Shown: piece by piece, positions 42,512 to 54,900 of the stretch | How the letters are laid out: every line of letters begins with the position of its first letter | How positions within the stretch are numbered: the first letter of the stretch is position 1 | DNA from: Astragalus membranaceus | Taxonomy: Eukaryota; Streptophyta; Magnoliopsida; Fabales; Fabaceae | Length of the DNA stretch: 64,000 nt | Direction: 5' to 3' | Assembly (NCBI GenBank): GCA_039519185.1 | Contig: CM076846.1 | Coordinates: 182,451,068 to 182,515,067 of the forward strand | Notes under the pieces: model-generated | Told to the model about the DNA's origin: nothing | Seen by the model: the letters and a program-made list of their open reading frames with translations, nothing else | The model's database searches: none | Program-made: the position numbers and the translations under genes

Positions 42512-44276
42512 TGTAACACCCCTTTTTCTACCCATTAATTTATTTTCGTAAAATCAGAGTTTTCAAATTTTTAATACACCACAAGGGATGTCACACTTAC
42601 TTCGATGAACATCATACGCCAAATTACTCGTTTTTCGAAAACAGCCTTATAATACTTTCAAAATGTCATCGTCAATTAACATACAACTTCACAGCGGAAA
42701 ATCCAACCATGTTTAATCATAAAAGGCATCTCAACTATGCAAGGCTCACAACAGTAAAATCCAACAACAACAATGGTCATAAATAACTTAAACAACGTTC
42801 ATCCCTCCCCTAGTGTTACATGATCAGAGCAGACGACCCGACTCAGCTAGTGAAGGTACCTAGTCCTTCACTCGTGATCACCTGCACGTTACCGCATAGG
42901 GGTAACATTCAAACAGAAGGGTGAGTCCAATTCAATCCATATAATAAATCACATGATAAGCAATAAGTCAAGTCACAGCTCTAAAATATTCACATCACAA
43001 TCATCAATTACATCACTACAATAACTCATCACTATGTCATGTAGGCATATGAAATGCAACCCACTCGCGGGCATATGCATGAGGTACCTTTTCACAAACG
43101 TCGCTTAGCCATTATGGCCTCATCGTCACTTAGCCTTTTGGGCCTCAAAAACGTCACTGGGTTTATGCATATGGGGCATGAGACACTATGACATGCACCA
43201 CTCACAAACACACAATCACGGTCAACTATGTGACCCGTCACTTACCAATTTGCCAAAACAAGAGGCACAACACCTGTCAATTCACAATTCACACACAACA
43301 ACGTCACTTAGCCTTTTAGGCCTTAACATCACTTAGCCTTTTTGGGCCTCAAATCGTCACTGGGTTTTTCATCGTCACTTATTCATAAACATCATCAACT
43401 CAAACAATTCAACGTCACTTATTTTCATCGTCACTTATTCATAAACATCATCAACTCAAACAATTCAACGTCACTTATTTTCATAAACATCAACAACTCA
43501 AACAGTTCAACGTCATTTACTAGCCACCAACGGCATCATCGTCATCTACACGTAATTATCAACAACATTGGCCACTAAGGGCAAAAAGGTCATTTAACTA
43601 GCCACTAAGGGAATCATTGTCATTTACACATCATACTTAACAACATTGGCCACTAAGGGCAAAAAGGTCATTTAACTAGCCACTAAGGGCATCATCGTCA
43701 TTTACACATCATAATTAACAACATTGGCCACTAAGGGCAAAAAGGTCATTTAACTAGCCACTAAGGGCATCATCGTCATTTACACATCATAATTAACAAC
43801 ATTGGCCACTAAGGGCAAAAAGGTCATTTAACTAGCCACTAAGGGCATCATCGTCATTTACACATCATAATTAACAACATTGGCCACTAAGGGCAAAAAG
43901 GTCATTTAACTAGCCACTAAGGGCATCATCGTCAAAATCATCAATTTTGACACTAACACGTTAAAACCACTGGTTATACACGAAAGGGGATTTTTAAAGA
44001 CGCCAAAACGATTTTTCAATGTCACAGCAACGGCCACCGGGACAGCCACTTGGGCGCCCAGCATCCTTCAGAAATTATAAGTTTTTATTTTTAAAAATGG
44101 GACACACAGATAGACAACGGAAAATGCTTCACAACGCTTTTTGAAACGTTCAAAACGGACGTCCGAGTCAAAAGATATAGCGAAAACAGTTTTCGAAAAC
44201 ATTTTGGGATCATCCTGAAAACTGGCGCCCTGGGCGCCCAGCGCCCAGCAAAAACGCAACACGCACACATGGGCGC
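42512..44276 (-). mobile_element. 5' LTR (right) of the LARD, cut by Tat E
   Basis: The first ~1.76 kb match the left LTR with about a dozen substitutions and one deletion in the GCGCCCAGC stretch. It stops at GGGCGC where Tat E begins; the rest must lie beyond the window's right edge. Confidence 0.85.
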
Positions 44277-45647
44277 TGTTGCACCCCGAAAAATCCCGGT
44301 TTGGGTTTCTCAATGTACAACGTGGAAAAATTTTGGAGCCGCCACCAATATTTTAATTTTAAGACCAAAACATTGAAAAAATGTCTTTTGGACAAGGCGG
44401 ATGGTCTTTGAAAACTAGAGATATGGGTTCGGGGGTCGATTACGTGCGAGGAAGGTGTTAGCACCGCGCACGTCCTTTCTACCGAAAGGGAACCTCTAAT
44501 TAAATGTGTGGTTTTAACATTTGATTTGAAAAATACCTAGATTTGCCTATTTATTTCTTGTTTGAAGACGAATGAGAAAACTTACTGGAAATTTTATTTT
44601 TGGTGAGAAAGGGGGAAAAAAAAAAGGGTTTTTAGAAAAAAGTGCTTGACGGGACATGGCCCGCTCCTACGTATCTCCCGGTGCGATGGAGAATTCAAAG
44701 CTACGTAGTTCTTGGTTCTTTTTTGAAAAGTTTTTGTTTTTTTATCTTTTTTAGTGAGTTTTTTGAAATAGGACGAGCATTAGCAAATGATTAAACTAGC
44801 AGAGGCTATGATGAATCACTGCTAAATGCTCAAAAAGAGTTGTACCGCTAGTCAAACGAACAAAGGTTCTGATGGACTATTGATAACAACTTGTTTTTAT
44901 TATCTTTTTGAAAGTGATTTTCGAAAGAGATTGATTTGTACGAGGATCAAACTAACAAAAGTTATGATGGATCGTCGTTTATTATTTTTAGGAGAAAAGA
45001 ACATTGTCACTAATAGCTAAACGAACAGAGGCTCTGATGAGCTATTAGCAACAATGGGTTTGAAAATGATTTTTGTTTGTTTTATGAAAATGATTGGTTT
45101 AGGGGGGGTGAAAAGAGTTTTTATTTGTGGCGCTTGACGAGAACGTGGCTCGCTCCTACGTATCCCAAACGGGAATCAAAGCGACGTAGTTCTAATTAAA
45201 AAAATGTTTTTGAAAGGGTTTAAAAGGGGCAAGCTGAATCACCCGAGACCATCTTCACCACTTAGAACATGATGCACTAGGCATAAGTGGGAATCATATG
45301 GTTCGTCATCAGCGATAGACGATAATATACAAGAACGAGTAGATAAACGCTATAGCTAAGTTAAATCACATGGATCACAATAACTAAATATTAACAAATG
45401 AAAAGACTGAAATACCTCTGATGAAGACAGATATTACAGATCTGAAGAACGCAAACCCCGACTAACCCTTGCAGGAGATCAGCTCAGACCGACCAACGGC
45501 GCGAATAGAGCAAAAATGAAGCGGAGAATTGGAAAATGAGATTTGCGAGAGTTGTCTTCCCGGATCTCGTGAAATATCTCTGGAGCAATTCTTCTCAGAT
45601 CCCGTGGAAAATGTGTGTGTCCAAAAAATGGTGAAGCTTAGCTTCCT

Positions 45648-45655
45648 ATTTATAG
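45648..45655 (-). promoter_or_regulatory. TATA box of the Tat E LTR
   Basis: On the minus strand it reads CTCTATAAATAGGAAGC, about 40 bp downstream of the last palindrome of the array. Confidence 0.7.
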
Positions 45656-45689
45656 AGTTTCAAAAACAACCGTTTGATTTTTAACCATT

Positions 45690-46250
45690 AATGCATGACA
45701 TAATCGATTATGTCTCTCAATTGAAACATATGCTAATCGATTATGTTGATGAAAATGGAAACTTTGGTGAGATGATAATCGATTATTGTTGTAAGGCAAA
45801 ACAGGTGCATAATCGATTATCAACCTTCCTTAAAAGGTGGTAATCGATTATGTGCTTTAGTTGTTTAAAGCCCCTAATCGATTATGGTATATAAAAAAGG
45901 AAGGTAAGGATATCTTGCTAATCGATTATTTCTTTTAGTTATTTGAAGCATATAATCGATTAGTTTGATAAGAAAGGAAACTTTGTTTGCTTGCTAATCG
46001 ATTATGTATTTAGTTAAAATAGGATGCTAATCGATTATGTGCTTCAAAAGGGGAGGGAATAATCGATTATTTGCTTGATTTCATGGAGCAAATAATCGAT
46101 TATTTGCTTGAATGAGATAAGAAGGTAATCGATTATTTGCTTTCCTGAAAATATGGGCATCTTAATAATCGATTATGTGCTTCAAAAGGGGAAGGGGATA
46201 ATCGATTATTTGCTTGAAGGAAGGATATGACGTAATCGATTATTTCCTTA
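45690..46250 (-). promoter_or_regulatory. Array of 16 TAATCGATTA palindromes in the Tat E LTR
   Basis: I count 16 exact TAATCGATTA in about 560 bp, spaced irregularly, commonly followed by TGTGCTT or TTTGCTT. On the element's own strand the array lies directly upstream of the TATA box. Spacers are unrelated in length and mostly in sequence, so it is not a simple tandem repeat. Confidence 0.88.
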
Positions 46251-46752
46251 TTCATCAAGAATACATTATATGCATGATAAAATCAATTTTATACTTTCTA
46301 AAAAATTATTTTCATGCATGAGGCTTTTTGAAAAATATTTTCATACAAAATTATTTTTATAAGCCCTTTTGTGAGAAATGACCAAAATGCCCTTTTGGTC
46401 CCAAAAACCCTGATTTTGCTCCAAACTTCATTTCCACTCTAACAATGATCCTGAGACCTTTTGGATGACTCTAAAACCCTAGAAATGCATGCATGATGAG
46501 AAAATACGTCTTTTTGGCGAAATTACCAAAATACCCTTTGAACGAGGAAAAACCCTAGAAACCCTAGAAATGCTCTAAAGTGCTCTAAAATGCCATGCAA
46601 TGTTTTTCTAACCCTAAAATGCATTCTGAAACTTCTAAGATGCAAGCATGATGCTCTCCCTAACCTCTAGGACGAATGCCAAGACTTGATTTACTTATTT
46701 TTGGTTGAAAATTAGGGTTTTGCCCTAAGCCGGACAAAATTGGGGTATGACA

Positions 46753-46770
46753 GCTGCCCCTCTTTATCTG
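46753..46770 (-). other. Polypurine tract of Tat E
   Basis: Read on minus, CAGATAAAGAGGGGCAGC ends exactly at the LTR start TGTCATACCCC. Confidence 0.8.
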
Positions 46771-46911
46771 AATTTTAACGAGGAATATGAATTGGCCGAA
46801 ACATATTCCAAGGCAAAATGAAGATAAAGAATTCAGAAATTATACCGATTTTGTCTACTTGGGGAAACCCGAATTTTCTCTTTTTCTTTTTCTATATTTT
46901 TTTTGAAAAGA

Positions 46912-47120
46912 TGGGCACTTTCGTGCAGAAAGCGGTAAAGTGGGCACTTGGCGTGCAGACTGAAAGGTAAAATGGGCACTTGCGTGCAGAAAGCGGTAAA
47001 ATGGGCACTTGGCGTGCAGAAAGCGGTAAATGGGCACTCGGCGTGCGGAAAAGCGGTAAAATGGGCACTTGCGTGCGGAAAAGCGGTAAAATGGGCACTT
47101 GCGTGCAGAAAGCGGTAAAT
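46912..47120. repeat. Short tandem repeats in the Tat E 3' untranslated region
   Basis: About six diverged units of 29-35 bp share GCGTGCAGAAAGCGGTAAA and TGGGCACTT. Reading frames over them on either strand are repeat artefacts. Confidence 0.85.
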
Positions 47121-48482
47121 TGCCCAGGCTGCCTAAAACCTGTAATCCTTAAACGAACTCTTGACGATTCCGAGTTTGCACGTGGCTTTGGGGAGCACGC
47201 TCTTCCTGTTGGCCTTTTCGAGCGACCGGGGGGATCGTTATCAGCTCCGAAACTGATATACAGATCAATGCACGGCGTCCACTGTATTTTAGGCTGATAC
47301 AACTATTCCGTTGAACCTCACATGGGGCTGCGGTCCATCGCGTTGCTCGTACACGATGTGAGACCTGGGCAGAAGGGAGCGATGATCTTTCTGGGCTCCA
47401 ATCCGCAATGCGCGCCTAAGCGCTCTTTTTTTTTTTTTTTTTTTTTTTTGAACTCCCAACTTGGGGGAGCATTTTCTGGAATCTGAAGGCGAGCATTAAC
47501 ACTGTGGTGTTCATTCTCTCTCACTTGTCTGCAGCTGGAAAATGCGTCAACGCATGCAATGCAAATGCCATGACTGCTTTTTTCTTTTCTTTTTCTTATG
47601 ATGAATGTGATGCAAATGTCTGAATTTCTCTTTTCTTTACTTTTTTATTATTATTTCCTATGTATGATGGGTGCATGATTTTATGCTTGGGGAATGTAAT
47701 GCATGACTTTATTTGTTTATTGCTCTTTTGCTTTTCCAATCCCTCTTTTTTTTTTTTTTGTGTGCTCTTTTGCTCTTTTGGCTCTTCCTTTGCTGGTCCG
47801 ATCCACTCGCGGGACTTGCGTCATGAGATACCATGATCATTTATGATAATTATTCGGGAGCCGAGCTTCGTCCTCTTGTTTCAATGCAATCAGCGCTTCT
47901 TATTTGATTTTTGTGGGCTTACTTGACTGAAAGATCGTCTCTTTTTGTTGTCATTTTCAAAAATTTCGCAATGATCTTAATGACTTATGCACATTTCCGT
48001 GATTTATTTATCATCTACCATAAAACGTAGTTTAAAAAATCAGAAATGAAAAGAAAGCAATGGTAAGACAGCAAACTGATGGAGTGAAAAATTTGGACTT
48101 TTATTCATACGGGAGTCAGACGCGCAGAATGTCACACTGACTGAAAAGGGTACATTGGAAATTTTCCTGAAACTAAGAAAAAAGGAAAAAGGAGAATGGA
48201 CGCAGCAGATCTTATGAATATTCTGTGTCTCTGGAGCGTTTGATGCCAACCGCTCATACTTGCAGCCTTGATCACCCTTTTATCCAAGCTTTTGGAAGCA
48301 CTGCTTGCCCCTTTTCTTTTATGTCCAACTTTTCTGACCCTAATTTTTGCCTGGATCGCCCTTTCGGGTTTTCAATCCACCGGGTCGCTCAATTTTGCCT
48401 AGGCCGCCCTTTCGGGTTTTCGACCTAGCGAGCTAATTCTTGCTTGGCTCATCTTTCTCTCTCTTTTTTCCTTTTATTTTTC
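47121..48482 (-). other. Tat E 3' untranslated region
   Basis: It lies between the pol stop and the tandem repeats and holds poly-T tracts (47,427-47,449 and 47,748-47,759) and short CT-rich text. No gene is seen. Confidence 0.5.
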
Positions 48483-50336
48483 TCAAGCGTAATATTTCTT
48501 GACTGAATCTGAATTAACTGGATTTCTGAGTTCTTCACCATCCATGTTGGTGAGTATCAATGCTCCTCCAGAAAAGGCTTTCTTTACCACAAATGGTCCA
48601 TCATAGCTAGGAGTCCATTTCCCACGGGGGTCACTCTGGATAGGCAGGATTTTCTTGAGCACAAGGTCTCCTTCGCTGAATTCTCGAGGGCGAACCTTCT
48701 TGTCGAAGGCCGTCTTCATCCTTTGTTGATACAAATGACCATGACATAGGGCAGCAATTCTTTTCTCCTCAATGAGATTCAGCTGATCCCGACGAGCCTG
48801 GACCCATTCTGCTTCTTCCAACTCGGTTTCCAACAGCACCCGTAGAGAGGGTATCTCAACTTCAACGGGAAGAACTGCTTCTGACCCATACACTAGAGAG
48901 AAGGGGGTTGCCCCGGTCGAAGTGCGTACTGAGGTGCGATACCCGTGCAAAGCAAAAGGAAGCATTTCGTGCCAGTCTTTATAGGTTACTACCATCTTCT
49001 GCACGATTCTCTTGATATTCTTATTGGCTGCTTCGACTGCCCCATTCATCTTTGGACGGTAGGGAGAGGAATTGTGATGTTTGATCTTAAACTCTGCGCA
49101 CAATTCTTTCATCATCTTACTGTTTAGATTGCTACCATTGTCCGTGATGATTTTATCCGGGAGACCATAGCGACACACCAGGTCCTTTTTTACAAACTTG
49201 GCAACCACAGAACTGGTTATGCTGGAATATGAGGCAGCTTCAACCCATTTGGTGAAGTAATCAATTGCAACTAGAATGAAGCGGTGCCCGTTTGACGCCT
49301 TGGGCTCTATGGGACCAATGACGTCCATGCCCCACATTGAAAATGGCCAAGGTACAGTCAAGACATTTAATGAAGCCGGTGGTACATGTATATGATCAGC
49401 ATAAATCTGGCATTTGTGGCACTTTCTTACAAAACTGTAGCAATCTGACTCCATCTGCAGCCAATAATAGCCAGCCCTTAATATCTTCCTTGCCATAGTA
49501 TGCCCGTTGGAATGTGTCCCGAACGAGCCTTCATGCACCTCACTCATGATCCTTTCCGCCTCCTTCTTCGCCACACACCTAAGGAGTACTTTATCATGAT
49601 TCCTCTTGTAGAGCACCTCGCCACTCAAGAAGAAGTTCATTGACAGCCTTCTAAGTGTTCTTTTATCCTTTTCCGATGCCCCTGGAGGATACTCTCTGTT
49701 CAGGATATACTGCTTGATGTCATGATACCAAGGCTTATCATCTTTATTATCCTCAATTGCTGCGCAGGAGTAGGAATGGGCTGGCAAATCTCGATGCTGA
49801 ATCCCGATGTGAGTCAAGCTTTTGTCGCAGCTGATATTAAACATTGAAGACAACGTGGCTAGTGCATCAGCCAACTGATTCTCATTGCGAGGAAGGTGCT
49901 GGAATGTGATTTCCTCAAAAAGCTCAACCAGCTTTAGAATGTAATCTCGGTAAGGGATCAACTTGGAGTCCCTTGTCTCCCAATCACCGTTCACTTGGTG
50001 AATTACTAGAGCTGAATCTCCATACACATCAAGTCTCTTAACTTTCCAATCACTGGCTGCCTGGATACCAAGAATACATGCCTCATACTCTGCGATATTA
50101 TTAGTGACGTAGAAGCTTAGTCTGGCAGTGAATGGGATGAAGCGATTATCAGGGGAAATCAGCACTGCCCCGGCTCCGTGCCCGTATATATTGGAGGCAC
50201 CATCGAACACCATTCTCCATCTTTCATCTTCTGGGGATTTCCCTTCTTCAAACAAAGCCATGATATCTTCATCGGGAAAGTCACACTGCATAGGCTGATA
50301 ATCTTCAACAGGCTGGTGTGCCAGGTACTCGGCCAG
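48483..50336 (-). CDS. Tat E pol, second part: archaeal-type RNase H and integrase
   Basis: The frame is open from the Athila F junction (50,336) to the stop at 48,483. It begins with LAEYLAHQP text linking to the RNase H tether seen at 63,124. It then has the second RNase H (MVFDGASNIYGHGAGAVLIS, NNIAEYEACILGI), the integrase H2C2 finger (HEGSFGTHSNGHTMARK and CHKCQIYADH), the DDE core (GMDVIGPI, IITDNGSNLNSKMM, then PKMNGAVEAANKNIKRIVQK) and a C-terminal domain. Two RNase H domains place it in Tat/Ogre. No stop or frameshift is seen in this part; the gene is dead only because Athila F splits it. Confidence 0.9.
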   Translation of the reverse strand: MAEYLAHQPVEDYQPMQCDFPDEDIMALFEEGKSPEDERWRMVFDGASNIYGHGAGAVLISPDNRFIPFTARLSFYVTNNIAEYEACILGIQAASDWKVKRLDVYGDSALVIHQVNGDWETRDSKLIPYRDYILKLVELFEEITFQHLPRNENQLADALATLSSMFNISCDKSLTHIGIQHRDLPAHSYSCAAIEDNKDDKPWYHDIKQYILNREYPPGASEKDKRTLRRLSMNFFLSGEVLYKRNHDKVLLRCVAKKEAERIMSEVHEGSFGTHSNGHTMARKILRAGYYWLQMESDCYSFVRKCHKCQIYADHIHVPPASLNVLTVPWPFSMWGMDVIGPIEPKASNGHRFILVAIDYFTKWVEAASYSSITSSVVAKFVKKDLVCRYGLPDKIITDNGSNLNSKMMKELCAEFKIKHHNSSPYRPKMNGAVEAANKNIKRIVQKMVVTYKDWHEMLPFALHGYRTSVRTSTGATPFSLVYGSEAVLPVEVEIPSLRVLLETELEEAEWVQARRDQLNLIEEKRIAALCHGHLYQQRMKTAFDKKVRPREFSEGDLVLKKILPIQSDPRGKWTPSYDGPFVVKKAFSGGALILTNMDGEELRNPVNSDSVKKYYA

Positions 50337-51832
50337 TGATAACTCATATTTATATGAGTTATTTATACGTATTCAAAGTTAAATCATGCAAGTTCTCTGG
50401 CAATAGCAGGTTGTTTCTAGTAAAGTTTCTGTTAGTTTATTGCTTTTAGTTAGATAGGGGCTAAATTACAAGTTCTAGGCATTTTGGTGCCAATTGGCGC
50501 CTTTGTGAGCGTTTTGATGCTTCTTGTGTTTGTGCAGTAATCTGAACGTGGCAGCGTCTCTCATCACGTCTGAAGAAGGACAGCAGAGCAAGAAAATAAT
50601 ATATATCATTTTAGCGCGCATGTAATGATGACCAGAGATCTGGAAATGAAGAAGATCTTCTCTTTCTTCAGCACTGACGCGGCTGACGCACTGTAGCAGT
50701 GCGGTGTCACTTCAGGGCAGAGTCAACTCGCAAGCAAGCTTGGAAGGTGGGGGAATGACATCAGCAGCATGTGACCTCTTTTGACCATGGCTATTCTCTC
50801 TCTATAAAAAGGCAAGGGTGCACTATGCGGAGAAGACACGACTCCATTCATCATCCACCTTCCCCCATTTTTCAGAGATAGTTTTTCTGAGAGAAGTTCT
50901 GGACACAGACTTCTTCATTTTTAATTCTCTCAAGGCCCCAATTTCCATATCCATTCGCAGCCATTATTGTAAAGCCCAGACGTTGTAACGTCTTTACAGC
51001 GTGCATGAAGGAAGGCCACTTAGGCGTATCTTTTGCGTTTAGTCTCCTTTTCTCTATGTACGGTATTTGGATTTTAACTCCTCTTATTTCTGTAAGGATG
51101 CTCAGCATGAGCTAAACAATTTGTAGTTGGGTTGTTGTTTTGCATGTAATGAACCTTTAGTCTAATGCTATGAAGTATTGATGTTTATGTGTTTTAAATC
51201 TTTGCATGTTAATATTTCCAAACTTGTTTTGAACTGATCACTTAAAATAAGTAGATTCATAGGTACAGACATGGTCTATGAAAAGAACTCAAAGATTTAT
51301 GTGAATGAAAAGGTGCACTAAAGACATTTAGGCATTTTTATCTAAGTCTAGACATAGAACAGATAATAGTTCATAGGACATTGCTGTGGGTACTTAAAAT
51401 ACAGGAGTAGGCCTACTTAGAACCTAGACATAGGAATTCTAGTACTTGAAGCTCTGACGTTTTGTGACTGAAAAGCACAGCTCTTTTGCAACAGCGTTCA
51501 AACGTTATAACGTCTATGCAACATAGCATTTGTACGTATTAACGTGTAAACGTTATAACGTCTGACTAGAGGAGATTTATTTGCATGCAGCAATCCAACT
51601 CATACTCTTCCATATTCACAACCACTTCTTGTTTACTTGCTTGATTTATGTTACTAGTCTTAATACCTACTTTTAGTGCCGATTTATTACCTGTTTCACT
51701 TGTGTTTTAAAGACTTGAACTCTGAAAGTTAATCAATCCTCGTGGGAACGATCTCTTACTTTTATCCACTTTATTACTTGTACGACGTGTATACTTGCAC
51801 TGATATTGCGACTAGAACACACGGACGCAACA
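50337..51832 (+). mobile_element. 5' LTR of Athila F
   Basis: It runs TGATAACTCATATTTATATG to CACGGACGCAACA. It has a TATA box at 50,803 and several ACGT-type palindromes (near 50,985, 51,510 and 51,555). The 78-codon frame read antisense in it is a shadow and recurs in the 3' LTR. Confidence 0.93.
50803..50810 (+). promoter_or_regulatory. TATA box of Athila F
   Basis: CTCTATAAAAAGGCAAGGG lies in the first third of the LTR; the same site is at 62,094 in the 3' LTR. Confidence 0.65.
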
Positions 51833-51838
51833 AGTTTT

Positions 51839-51856
51839 TGGCGCCGTTGCCGGGGA
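51839..51856 (+). other. Primer binding site (Asp-tRNA) of Athila F
   Basis: TGGCGCCGTTGCCGGGGA starts seven bases after the LTR end, matching the Athila site at 25,853. Confidence 0.88.
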
Positions 51857-51944
51857 ATGTATTTAACTTTTATTGTTCAACAAGAATTAAAACACTAGGT
51901 GAAAGAATTCTGCTGTGTTGTTTGTTGTTTTTGTGAGTGAACAG

Positions 51945-51946
51945 GT
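51945..51946 (+). other. Possible splice donor before gag
   Basis: ACAG|GTAAAC, 16 bases before the gag ATG, fits a plant donor. Paired with the acceptor-like TTTTTGTGCAG ending at 57,767 it would remove gag-pol and expose the third ORF. This is a prediction from consensus only. Confidence 0.35.
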
Positions 51947-51960
51947 AAACGTTACAGCGT

Positions 51961-54900
51961 ATGCTTAGTTCCAGTTCAAGCTCTAGTTCAACAGAACCAG
52001 GGAGTGGATCTGAACCTGAATTCTACCCAGAGCCTGAAAGAACCTTCAGGCGACTAAGGAGACAACAAAGGCTAAGAAGACAGCAACAACAACAGCAAGT
52101 TCAGCCACCAATCATGTCTGAACATGGTACTGGTGGTAGAAGCTCTAGAGGTGGACGTACTCCAAGAGGAGGAAGGCACTCTGATGCTGGAGGACGTGGT
52201 CGTGGACCACAAACTCATACAGAAACCTATGTTGATGATGAACACTGGCAGAGACAGCAACTCATCAATGCAGGGCCACAAGACATGGTCAATGACAGGG
52301 ACAGGCCTATGCGTGATTATGCCGTGCTCAATCCTGCACATTTACAAACAGGCATTGCAAGACTACCTATTCATACTGGTCACTTTGAATTCAAGCCAAT
52401 GATGTTCCAAATGTTGCAGACTGCAGGGCAATTTGGGGGTTTCCCTCAAGAAGATCCTTATGCACATCTAAGGCAATTTTTGGATGTGTGTAGCAACTTT
52501 GTCATCCCTGGAGTCTCAGAAGATGCCTTCCAACTGAAGCTATTTCCATATTCTCTTAAGGACAAGGCCAAGAATTGGTTGAACTCCTTAGAGCCAAATT
52601 CAATTCATACTTGGGATGAGCTAGCTGAGAAATTTCTTGGAAAATACTTCCCTCCCAACAAAAATGCCAAGTTAAGAAATGACATCACTTCCTTCAAACA
52701 AAGAGAAGGGGAATCATTATTTGAGGCTTGGGAAAGATGGAAGGAATTACTAAGAATGTGCCCACACCATGGCATTCCCGTAGTTATTCAAATGGAGACT
52801 TTTTATAATGGTCTAGATCAACCTACCAGGCTTATACTTGATGCTTCATCAGGCGGTGTCATATTAAACATGTCTTTCTCTGAGGCATGCAGACTTATTG
52901 AAGACATAGCCACTCACAATGCCCATTGGCCTTCTGATAGATTCACTACTGGAAAGAAGGCTGGTGTCCATGAGATAAGTGAAGTAACTGCCCTTTCTGC
53001 TCAGGTTGCTTCTCTGACCAACATGATTAAGAACTTGAGCACTCCAAACGTGGCCACGTCTGAACCACAGACTGCTGCAGCTATTGAGCCAACACCATCT
53101 GGGGGAGTAGTGTGTGTATATTGTGAAGGAGGGCATGTCTACGAAGAGTGTCCCCATAACCCCCAGTCTGTAAACTTTGTATCACATAACAAAGGTAACA
53201 GTCCCTTCTCCAACTTGTACAATTCAAATTGGAGAAATCACCCAAATTTTAGTTGGAAGAACAACAATTCTTTGAATGCTAGCAATGCTGCTCCTGCAAT
53301 ACCCCCAGGATTTCCCCCTCAACAACAAAAGCAGTATACGCAGAATAACAACAACAGCAATTTGGAAGCCTTGATGAAAACTTTAATAAGTGATTGTAGG
53401 GCAACCTTACAGACCCATGAGTCTTCAATCAAAACTTTGGAGAACCAAATTGGACAGATAGCCTCAGCTCTTACTCAAAGACAGAATGGATCTCTTCCAT
53501 CCACAACTGAAACACCATCTTCATCCAAGTCAAATGATAAAGATGTGGTGAATGCACAGGTAAATGCTATCTCATTAAGAAGTGGCACTGAGTATCCAGA
53601 ACCATCTATGCCTAAGGAATCTGAGGTGCCAGACAAGGAAAAAGAGAAAAACAAAGGTGGAGAAAAAGAGAAGAATATTCCAGACATTGTGATGTCTAAG
53701 CCAGACGTTACAACGTCTAGTTCTGAACCAGGAATCAAGACTGTTCCTAAGCTTGTACCTGAATATCCTCCTCCACCCTACCCTCAAAGACTCAAGAAAG
53801 CTCATGAAGACAAGCAATTCACCAGGTTCATGGAGATGCTAAAACAGCTGCACATAAACCTTCCCTTGGTTGAAGCTCTACAACAGATGCCAAACTATGC
53901 CAAGTTCCTAAAGGATATCATCACCAAAAGAAGAAGGCTAGGGGAGTTTGAAACTATTGCTTTAACTGAAGAATGTAGCTTAATCATGCAGAATAAACTC
54001 CCTAGAAAACTGAAAGATCCTGGCAGTTTTACTATACCATGCTCCATTGGAGATTTTTACCTTGGCAAAGCTTTATGTGACTTGGGGGCAAGTATTAACT
54101 TGATGCCCAAGTCCATTTATGAAAAATTTGGTATAGGAACTGCCAGACCTACTTCTTTAAGTCTTACATTAGCTGATAAAAGTAGAGTTTATCCTGAGGG
54201 CATATTAGAAGATGTTTTGATTAAAGTTGACAAATTCGTTTTTTCAGTGGACTTTGTTATTTTGGATTTTGATGCAGATAAGGAAGTTCCTATCATCTTG
54301 GGGCGACCATTTCTAGCCACTGGAAGGACACTCATTGATGTGCAGAAAGGAGAATTAATCATGAGGGTCAATGACCAAGAAGTCAAATTCAACGTCCTCA
54401 ACGCACTCAAGTATCCAGAACCTAACACAGAGGAATGTTCCTTTGTGGTTGCCCTTGACCATGTGGTTCAAAAGCAATTCAATAAAGATAATGACCACTT
54501 GGAAAATATTCTGGGCAATGATGAGATTCAAGAATTGTTATCAGAAGAAGCTGATCAGTCAAACGTTACAACGTCAACCACAGACGTTGTCACGTCTGAT
54601 TCCCATGTACCCAGGGCGTGGACAAAGAAGTATGAATCCTTGGGGAAAGAAGACTCCAATCTCAAGAAGATAGTACCATCCATTGAAGAACCACCCACTC
54701 TGGAATTGAAAGTGTTGCCTGATCACCTGAAGTATGCCTTTTTAGGGGAAAATGATTCTTTACCAGTGATCATTTCTTCTAACCTCTCACAAGAGCAGGA
54801 AAGTGATCTCATTAGCACCTTGAAAAGGCACAAGAAAGCCATTGGTTGGCAAATGGCAGATATCAAAGGTATCAGTCCCACAATCTGTATGCACAGAATT

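Larger units (their letters stand above)
36913..44276 (-). mobile_element. LARD-like LTR element without coding region, minus strand
   Basis: Two related 2.75-kb-class LTRs (36,913-39,663 and 42,512 onward) flank a 2.85-kb interior. The inverted primer site (GCTCTGATACCA, 42,496-42,507) abuts the right LTR and an inverted purine tract (ACTCTCCCCCACTT, 39,664-39,677) abuts the left, so the element reads on the minus strand. No gag or pol is present. It interrupts the LINE and is itself interrupted in its right LTR by Tat E. Confidence 0.85.
44277..46752 (-). mobile_element. 3' LTR of Tat E (2,476 bp), minus strand
   Basis: On plus it runs TGTTGCACCCCGAAAAATCC to TTGGGGTATGACA. An inverted purine tract (GCTGCCCCTCTTTATCTG) abuts at 46,753, so this is the 3' LTR of a minus-strand element. 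The candidate left duplication is GGCGC; the other end is outside the window. It contains a TAATCGATTA array and a TATA box in minus orientation. Confidence 0.85.

Noticed and set aside
45690..46250. CRISPR-like repeat array
   Set aside because: The repeat is only 10 bp, spacing is irregular, the DNA is plant, and it lies within an LTR promoter; no cas genes.
46855..47302. 136-aa and 105-aa frames over each other
   Set aside because: They are products of the short tandem repeats in the Tat E tail.
50872..51108. 78-aa antisense frame, also at 62,163-62,399
   Set aside because: It is inside the Athila F LTR and therefore present twice; it lies antisense to the LTR transcript with no recognisable domain.
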